Part shown: positions 48,201 through 52,375 of the stretch, piece by piece
How positions within the stretch are numbered: the stretch's first letter is position 1
How the letters are laid out: every line of letters starts with the position of its first letter
Assembly: GCA_910576895.1 (NCBI GenBank)
Contig: CAJTJZ010000021.1
Location: 1-52,375, forward strand
DNA length: 52,375 nt
Origin: an uncultured Lachnospiraceae bacterium
Lineage (GTDB): Bacteria > Bacillota > Clostridia > Lachnospirales > Lachnospiraceae
Reading direction: 5' to 3'
Notes under the pieces: generated by a model
Told to the model about the DNA's origin: nothing
Seen by the model: only the letters and a program-made list of their open reading frames with translations
The model's database searches: none
Position numbers and translations under genes: made by a program

Positions 48201-49834
48201 CAAGACATTCAACGCCGGGAGTAAGTTTAATTTCTCCACCACCACATCATGATATTTATTCTATTGAAGATTTGGCACAATTAATTTATGATTTAAAAAA
48301 TGCAAATAAGCAGGCAAGAATTTCCGTCAAGCTTGTATCAGAAGCAGGTGTTGGAACAGTGGCAGCAGGGGTAGCAAAAGCAGGAGCTGGACTTATTTTA
48401 ATTTCTGGTTATGATGGTGGTACAGGAGCAGCACCAAGAAGTTCGATTCATAATGCAGGGCTTCCTTGGGAATTAGGACTTGCAGAAACACATCAAACAT
48501 TGATGATGAATGGATTGCGTTCAAAGGTTGTTATTGAAACAGATGGAAAGTTAATGAGTGGACGTGATGTTGCGATTGCAGCTATGCTTGGTGCAGAGGA
48601 ATATGGATTTGCAACAGCACCGCTTGTAACTATGGGTTGTGTTATGATGCGTGTCTGCAATTTGGATACTTGTCCTGTTGGTGTAGCAACACAAAACCCA
48701 GAGCTTAGAAAAAAGTTTAAGGGAAAGCCAGAATATGTAGAGAACTTTATGCAGTTTATTGCACAGGAACTTCGGGAATATATGGCAAGGCTTGGCATTA
48801 AGACAGTAGAGGAGCTTGTTGGCCGTACCGATTTATTGAAGCTTCGTGATGTAAAAAAAGAAGATAAGGAATATGCAAAACGAGTTGATATGTCTGCAAT
48901 TTTAAATACAGAATATAATGATCCTAAAAATAATAAATTTGATCCAAAGCAACGATATGATTTTTGTTTGGAAAAGACAAAAGATGAAAAAGTGTTATTA
49001 AAACAGATGAAGTCATCACTGGAAAAAGGAGAAAAAAAGACAATTGATGTAGAAGTAACCAATATTGATCGTACTTTTGGAACAATCTTTGGCTCTGAAA
49101 TTACACGTCTTTATGAAGATACCCTTGCAGAAGATACTTTTACGGTATGTTGTCATGGAGCAGGTGGGCAAAGTTTTGGTGCTTTTATTCCAAAAGGACT
49201 TACTTTAAAATTAATTGGAGATAGTAATGATTATCTTGGAAAAGGACTTTCTGGCGGTAAAATTATGGTATATCCTCCAGAAAATGCGGGATTTTTAGCA
49301 GAAGATAATATTATTATTGGCAATGTAGCATTATATGGTGCTACAAGTGGTAAAGTATTTATTAATGGAATTGCAGGAGAGCGTTTTTGCGTTAGAAATT
49401 CTGGTGCAATTGCAGTTGTAGAGGGTGTCGGTGATCATGGTTGTGAATATATGACAGGTGGGCGTGTTGTTATTCTTGGTGATACAGGAAAAAATTTTGC
49501 TGCTGGTATGAGTGGCGGCGTTGCCTATGTTTTAGATGAAAATAGTGATTTATATCAAAAATTAAATAAAGAACTTGTTTCTTCTGAAGCAGTTACCGAT
49601 AAATATGATGTTTTGGAATTAAAAGCAATGATAGAAGAACATGTACAAGCGACTGGCTCGAAAAAAGGAAAAAGAATTTTAGAGAATTTTAAAGATTATC
49701 TGCCAAAGTTTAAGAAAATTATTCCTCATGATTATCGCAGAATGCTTCAAAAAATTGTGCAGATGGAGGAAAAGGGACTAAGTAGTGAACAGGCAGGGAT
49801 TGAAGCATTTTATGCAAACATGAAGGAAGGATAA
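45281..49834 (+). CDS. gltB: Glutamate synthase large subunit
   Basis: The 1517-residue protein is the large subunit of NADPH-dependent glutamate synthase, which makes two glutamates from glutamine and 2-oxoglutarate. It has the N-terminal class-II glutamine amidotransferase with nucleophile Cys22 after a propeptide (EFEHDNCGIG), the central domain, the FMN/2-oxoglutarate barrel with the 3Fe-4S cysteines (MGCVMMRVCNLDTCPVGVAT), and the C-terminal GXGXG beta-helix (GGRVVILGDTGKNFAAGMSG). Length is standard. ATG 45281 is chosen because AGAGGCGG lies eight bases upstream; the in-frame ATG at 45242 has no ribosome site and abuts a hairpin. gltD follows after 21 bases. Confidence 0.97.
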   Translation: MKQDKISSIHGLYRPEFEHDNCGIGAIVNIKGKKTHDTVENALKIVENLEHRAGKDAEGKTGDGVGILLQISHKFFAKAAKILNIELGEEREYGVGMFFFPQDELKKNQAKKMFEIIVAKEGLEFLGWRSVPTAPQFLGQKAVECMPCILQCFIKKPANCSVGLDFDRKLYVARRIFEQSNETTYVVSLSSRTIVYKGMFLVQQLRLFFPDLQDRDYESAIAIVHSRFSTNTQPSWQRAHPNRFIVHNGEINTIRGNADKMLAREETMESEYLKGQLHKVLPVVNTQGSDSAMLDNTLEFLVMSGMDLPLAVMITIPEPWANDKSIQQKKKDFYQYYATMMEPWDGPASIMFSDGDIMGAVLDRNGLRPSRYYITRDEQLILSSEVGVTFVPPENIVKKDRLRPGKMLLVDTIKGCVIDDEDLKNKYAMKQPYGEWLDANLVRLKDLKIPNQSVASIEKEERSRLQKAFGYTYEECKNTILPMALHGAEPIAAMGSDCPLPVLSKQRPPLFHYFRQMFAQVTNPPIDAIREEIVTSTTTYIGEDGNILEEKAENCKVLKINNPILTNTDMLKIKYMKVEGFKVQVIPIIYYKTTSLEKAIDRLFLEADRAYKDGVNVMILSDRGIDENHVAIPSLLAVSAMQQHLVQTKKRTSLAMILESGEPREVHHFATLLGYGACAVNPYLALETIHELIEKKLLDKDYYAAVNDYNYAVLHGIVKIASKMGISTIQSYQGSKIFEAIGVSKEVIDKYFTDTVSRIGGITIKDIEKQVDELHTMAFDPLGLQTDLTLDSVGNHKARSHKEEHLYNPKTIHLLQQSTWTGSYELFKQYTHCVDEEESAISLRGLLDFRYPKEGIPIESVEPVESIVKRFKTGAMSYGSISQEAHETLAVAMNHLGGKSNSGEGGESLERLISSKDEINKCSAIKQVASGRFGVTSRYLVSAKEIQIKMAQGAKPGEGGHLPGRKVYPWIAKTRHSTPGVSLISPPPHHDIYSIEDLAQLIYDLKNANKQARISVKLVSEAGVGTVAAGVAKAGAGLILISGYDGGTGAAPRSSIHNAGLPWELGLAETHQTLMMNGLRSKVVIETDGKLMSGRDVAIAAMLGAEEYGFATAPLVTMGCVMMRVCNLDTCPVGVATQNPELRKKFKGKPEYVENFMQFIAQELREYMARLGIKTVEELVGRTDLLKLRDVKKEDKEYAKRVDMSAILNTEYNDPKNNKFDPKQRYDFCLEKTKDEKVLLKQMKSSLEKGEKKTIDVEVTNIDRTFGTIFGSEITRLYEDTLAEDTFTVCCHGAGGQSFGAFIPKGLTLKLIGDSNDYLGKGLSGGKIMVYPPENAGFLAEDNIIIGNVALYGATSGKVFINGIAGERFCVRNSGAIAVVEGVGDHGCEYMTGGRVVILGDTGKNFAAGMSGGVAYVLDENSDLYQKLNKELVSSEAVTDKYDVLELKAMIEEHVQATGSKKGKRILENFKDYLPKFKKIIPHDYRRMLQKIVQMEEKGLSSEQAGIEAFYANMKEG

Positions 49835-49855
49835 GGGATAAAGGAGGCAGAAATT

Positions 49856-51343
49856 ATGGGAAAACCAACCGGTTTTATGGAATATGAGAGAAAAGGAAAT
49901 CCAGCACTTGAACCATTAGAACGTATTCAAAATTTTAAGGAATTTCATATTCTACTTTCTATGGAAGAAAGAAAATCACAGGGTGCACGCTGTATGGATT
50001 GTGGTGTACCATTTTGCCAGTCAGGAGTGATACTAAACGGTATGGCATCTGGTTGTCCATTAAATAATTTAATTCCAGAGTGGAATGATTTATTATATCA
50101 TGGAAATATGGAAGAAGCCTTAGATCGTCTATTAAAGACAAATAATTTTCCAGAATTTACAAGCAGAGTATGTCCTTCTCCTTGTGAAGCTGCTTGTACT
50201 TGTAATTTAGTGAACAATCCAGTTTCTATTAAAGAAAATGAAATGGGCATTATAGAATATGGATATCAACAGGGACTGATAAAAGCAAATCCGCCCAAAG
50301 TGCGTACTGGAAAAAGGGTTGCCATTGTTGGTTCTGGACCTGCGGGACTTGCTGCTGCTGATCTTTTAAACCGTAGAGGACATTTGATTACTGTATATGA
50401 ACGTTATGATCGAATTGGTGGTCTTTTAATGTATGGTATTCCAAATATGAAACTGGAGAAGCATATTATTGATAGAAAAATAAATCTTATGAAAGAAGAA
50501 GGAATTACCTTTGTTGTTAATACAGAAATTGGAAAGGATATAAAGGCAGCACAGCTTTTAAAAGAGTATGATAGTGTCATTCTTGCTTGTGGTGCTTCCA
50601 AACCAAGGGATATTACAGCACCGGGAAGAGATGCAAAGGGGATTTATTTTGCTGTTGATTTTTTGCGTAGCGTAACAAAAAGTTTATTAGATTCTGAGTT
50701 GAAAGAAAAGCTGTATCCAGAGGTAAAAGGAAAAAAAGTAATTGTTATCGGTGGCGGTGATACAGGAAATGATTGTGTTGGTACTTCTATTCGTCTAGGA
50801 GCAAAATCAGTGCTTCAATTGGAAATGATGCCAAAGCCATCAAAAGAAAGAATGGCAAGTAATCCATGGCCGGAGTGGCCAAAAGTTTTAAAAACAGATT
50901 ATGGACAGGAAGAAGCCATTGCTGTTTTTGGAAATGATCCTCGTATTTTTGAAACAACCGTAAAAGAATTTAAAAAAGATAAAGATGGAAAATTAATAGG
51001 GGTTATTACAATAAAATTGGAGCAAAAACAAGATAAAAAGACAGGAAGAATGATAATGCAGCCTATAAAGGGCTCAGAACAAGAACTTTCTGCCGATCTT
51101 GTGCTTCTTGCCGCAGGTTTTCTTGGAACACAAGATGAGATTGCAAAAGAGTTTGATGTAAAATTAAATGAAAGATCAAATGTGGAAACAGAACAGGGAA
51201 GCTATCAAACAAGCAAGAAAAATGTTTTTACAGCAGGAGATATGCATAGAGGGCAGTCTTTGGTTGTATGGGCAATTCATGAAGGACGGGAAGCAGCAAA
51301 ACAGGTAGATGAATATTTAATGGGATATACAAATCTTATATAG
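49856..51343 (+). CDS. gltD: Glutamate synthase small subunit
   Basis: The 495-residue protein is the beta subunit of glutamate synthase, an FAD/NADPH oxidoreductase that feeds electrons to GltB. The N-terminal part has the two [4Fe-4S] cysteine clusters (CMDCGVPFCQSG, GCPLNN, CPSPCEAACTCNL). The FAD motif is GSGPAGLAAADLLNRRGH and the NADPH motif is VIGGGDTGNDCVGTSIRLGA; a late FTAGDMHRGQSLVVWAIHEG completes it. ATG 49856 has AAAGGAGG upstream. It forms the gltBD operon and ends at a hairpin. Confidence 0.97.
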   Translation: MGKPTGFMEYERKGNPALEPLERIQNFKEFHILLSMEERKSQGARCMDCGVPFCQSGVILNGMASGCPLNNLIPEWNDLLYHGNMEEALDRLLKTNNFPEFTSRVCPSPCEAACTCNLVNNPVSIKENEMGIIEYGYQQGLIKANPPKVRTGKRVAIVGSGPAGLAAADLLNRRGHLITVYERYDRIGGLLMYGIPNMKLEKHIIDRKINLMKEEGITFVVNTEIGKDIKAAQLLKEYDSVILACGASKPRDITAPGRDAKGIYFAVDFLRSVTKSLLDSELKEKLYPEVKGKKVIVIGGGDTGNDCVGTSIRLGAKSVLQLEMMPKPSKERMASNPWPEWPKVLKTDYGQEEAIAVFGNDPRIFETTVKEFKKDKDGKLIGVITIKLEQKQDKKTGRMIMQPIKGSEQELSADLVLLAAGFLGTQDEIAKEFDVKLNERSNVETEQGSYQTSKKNVFTAGDMHRGQSLVVWAIHEGREAAKQVDEYLMGYTNLI

Positions 51344-51357
51344 ATATTATTATTTAG

Positions 51358-51386
51358 AGGGGAGTCATTTTTGGCTTCCCATTTCT
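51358..51386 (+). terminator. Terminator after gltD
   Basis: GGGGAGTC (51359-51366) pairs, with two G-U pairs, with GGCTTCCC (51373-51380), followed by a T-rich stretch. Confidence 0.65.
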
Positions 51387-51456
51387 GTTTTTACTATATC
51401 ATACAAAAAAATATTTTATAAATCTTGATATATAATTATAAGGTAATTATAATATA

Positions 51457-51762
51457 ATGAGTAATATTATAAAATTTGAATGGGATAACAATAAAAACCA
51501 AATTGACAAAAAGAAACATGGAATTGATTTTGAGGAAGCCAAGACAGTATTTTATGATGATGCAATTATATTTGATGATCCAGAACACTCTATGGAAGAA
51601 GAACAATTTCTGGTACTTGGCATTACCAAACATGAAAATTTATGTATTGTAAGTCATTGTTATCGTGATAGAGATAACATAATCCGAATTATTTCTGCAA
51701 GAAAAGCAACCAAAAATGAAAGAAAAATTTATAATAAATATGTAGGAGGAGATATATTATGA
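51457..51762 (+). CDS. brnT: BrnT family type II toxin
   Basis: The 101-residue protein is a BrnT toxin, a small RelE-like ribonuclease. The family pattern is clear: FEWDNNKNQIDKKKHGIDFE then EAKTVFYDD at the start, LVLGITKHENLCIVSHCY in the middle and RIISARKATKNERKIY at the end, containing the conserved basic residues. Start choice is uneasy: ATG 51457 gives the right N-terminus but only AAGG (51440-51443) serves as a weak ribosome site, and a TTGATA/TATAAT promoter pair (51425-51430, 51448-51453) lies so close that transcription would start at about the ATG. The antitoxin gene overlaps its stop by four bases. Confidence 0.9.
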   Translation: MSNIIKFEWDNNKNQIDKKKHGIDFEEAKTVFYDDAIIFDDPEHSMEEEQFLVLGITKHENLCIVSHCYRDRDNIIRIISARKATKNERKIYNKYVGGDIL

Positions 51763-51974
51763 TGGAGGAATATGATATTGAAAACCTAAATCCTAGAAAA
51801 AATCCTTATTCCAGAAGATTAAAAAAACAAATTACAATTAATATTGATAGTGATACTATTGATTTTTTTAAACAACAAAGTAAAGATTCTGGTATTCCTT
51901 ATCAAACACTTATTAATCTATATTTAGCAGACTGTGCTAAAAAAAAGAAACAATTGCAAATGTCTTGGAAATAA
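51759..51974 (+). CDS. brnA: BrnA family antitoxin
   Basis: The 71-residue protein is the BrnA antitoxin, which binds BrnT and represses the operon through a ribbon-helix-helix domain. The sequence has the BrnA N-terminal toxin-wrapping region (NLNPRKNPYSRRLKKQ), the DNA-binding strand ITINIDSDTIDFFKQQ and a following helix pair (SGIPYQTLINLYLADC). ATG 51759 overlaps the brnT stop (ATGA) and has AGGAGGAG upstream. Toxin-first order with overlap is the usual BrnTA arrangement. It is intact. Confidence 0.9.
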   Translation: MMEEYDIENLNPRKNPYSRRLKKQITINIDSDTIDFFKQQSKDSGIPYQTLINLYLADCAKKKKQLQMSWK

Positions 51975-52102
51975 TTTAACTTGTTGTGCTAATGTGAACT
52001 ACCTATCATCTAATGGAAATTTCAATACGTTGATTTTTTGGTACAACTTGTCATTTTATAGCTGGTTTGTACCTAAACAAAGCGAAAGGAATGTGAATTA
52101 TA

Positions 52103-52255
52103 ATGGAAAAAATAAATATGGAAATAGAAAAAGAAATTCAGGTAGCAGTAGACATAGTAAAAGCTTATGAAGTTACAAGAGAAAAAGGGATTTTAGAAGT
52201 CAACTACCCACCACCTAAAGGTAGTGGGTTTGGAAACAAGCTCATAGTTGACTAG
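52103..52255 (+). pseudogene. Short ORF cut by IS end
   Basis: From ATG 52103 a frame of 50 codons reads EKINMEIEKEIQVAVDIVKA, then YEVTREKGILEV, before running into the palindromic element end at about 52197, where it reads NYPPPKG and stops at 52253-52255. A ribosome-site-like AAAGGA precedes it. The first ~32 residues look like a real helical protein start, so this is probably the 5' stub of a gene interrupted by the insertion. Its family is not recognised. The 51975-52102 stretch before it holds an inverted repeat GGTACAA/TTGTACC (52040-52073). Confidence 0.35.
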
Positions 52256-52375
52256 CCTAAGTCTTCCGTGACTACGTTAGGTAAGAATGTATAGTTACCT
52301 GCGAATGTAATGCCAAGTTTGCAGCTCTAAGGATAGTGGTTAAATAGTTCTGAGGGGTAGGAATCGTGCTGCTAT
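52197..52375. mobile_element. End of IS200/IS605-type (TnpB) element
   Basis: An outer stem AGTCAACTA (52197-52205) with TAGTTGACT (52245-52253) encloses the hairpin CCCACCACCT-AA-AGGTAGTGGG. After it come CCTAA/TTAGG and AGGTAA/TTACCT stems in a non-coding stretch that runs off the window. The tip GTCAACTACCCACC and the subterminal hairpin resemble the palindromic ends of IS200/IS605-family elements; no transposase frame is visible before the window ends. If this is the right end in reverse orientation, the structured stretch would be the omega RNA of a TnpB gene lying further right. Confidence 0.5.

Noticed and set aside
48493..49062. Minus-strand frame of 189 codons inside gltB.
   Set aside because: It is antisense to conserved glutamate synthase motifs; no ribosome site or family pattern.
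51934..52170. Open frame of 78 codons overlapping the end of brnA.
   Set aside because: It is cysteine/asparagine-rich with no family pattern, begins inside brnA without a ribosome site and crosses an inverted repeat; judged a chance frame.

Overview
The window is AT-rich (roughly one third G+C by eye, not counted) and reads as a chromosomal segment of a Gram-positive anaerobe of the Clostridia, most likely a Lachnospiraceae. Pointers are a DUF6465-type small protein, a threonyl-tRNA synthetase without the TGS domain, strong AGGAGG ribosome binding sites, RNA-based control (TPP and FMN riboswitches, a T-box), lipoproteins with Gram-positive lipoboxes, and an MCP. No rRNA, tRNA or CRISPR array was seen.

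Layout. 0-2 kb: an HD-domain hydrolase (minus), an OGG-type 8-oxoguanine glycosylase and a broken IS3-type transposase. 2-7 kb: rpsO with a structured leader, pnp with a hairpin leader, and a TPP riboswitch with thiC. 7-10 kb: a T-box-controlled but frameshifted thrS (minus), divergent from a DeoR-type regulator. 10-12.7 kb: a chemoreceptor and a dead response-regulator fragment. 12.8-20.5 kb: an unusual envelope gene set, namely two MalF/MalG-type permeases (one with a long charged tail), a very long MacA/HlyD-like adaptor, a MacB-periplasmic-core-like protein, then a separately promoted secreted PPC-like protein and a DUF6465 protein. 20.7-25.5 kb: purD, a single-receiver response regulator and a PocR-type hybrid histidine kinase. 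25.8-33 kb: a small DMT-type membrane protein, comEA, an OmpR-type two-component pair, a GerMN lipoprotein and comEC. 33-37.1 kb: FMN riboswitch and ribD-ribE-ribBA-ribH. 37-41 kb: intracellular subtilase (minus), a secreted Ig-like/DUF3221-like protein and a NucA/EndA-type nuclease lipoprotein. 41-45 kb: an AAA ATPase that has lost most of its nuclease tail, and a large solute-binding lipoprotein. 45-51.3 kb: gltB-gltD behind a multi-hairpin leader. 51.4-52.4 kb: a BrnT/BrnA toxin-antitoxin pair and the end of a probable IS200/IS605-type element.

The best candidate for an undescribed system is the 12.8-18.5 kb envelope operon together with the solute-binding lipoprotein at 42.7-45.0 kb. The permeases have no binding protein or ATPase beside them, the lipoprotein has no permease beside it, and the promoters of both carry tandem TAAGA-type repeats at about 11-bp spacing and the same distance from the -10 box. 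That suggests one regulon driven by an OmpR/PhoB-type response regulator. The adaptor and MacB-core protein are parts normally seen in export machines, so the combination with importer-type permeases is unexpected.

The window also shows small lesions: a one-base frameshift in thrS, an apparently lost G in the start codon of the first permease, a nonsense-bearing response-regulator fragment and an internally deleted AAA ATPase. Some may be assembly errors, so the thrS and permease lesions need read-level confirmation before biological conclusions are drawn.
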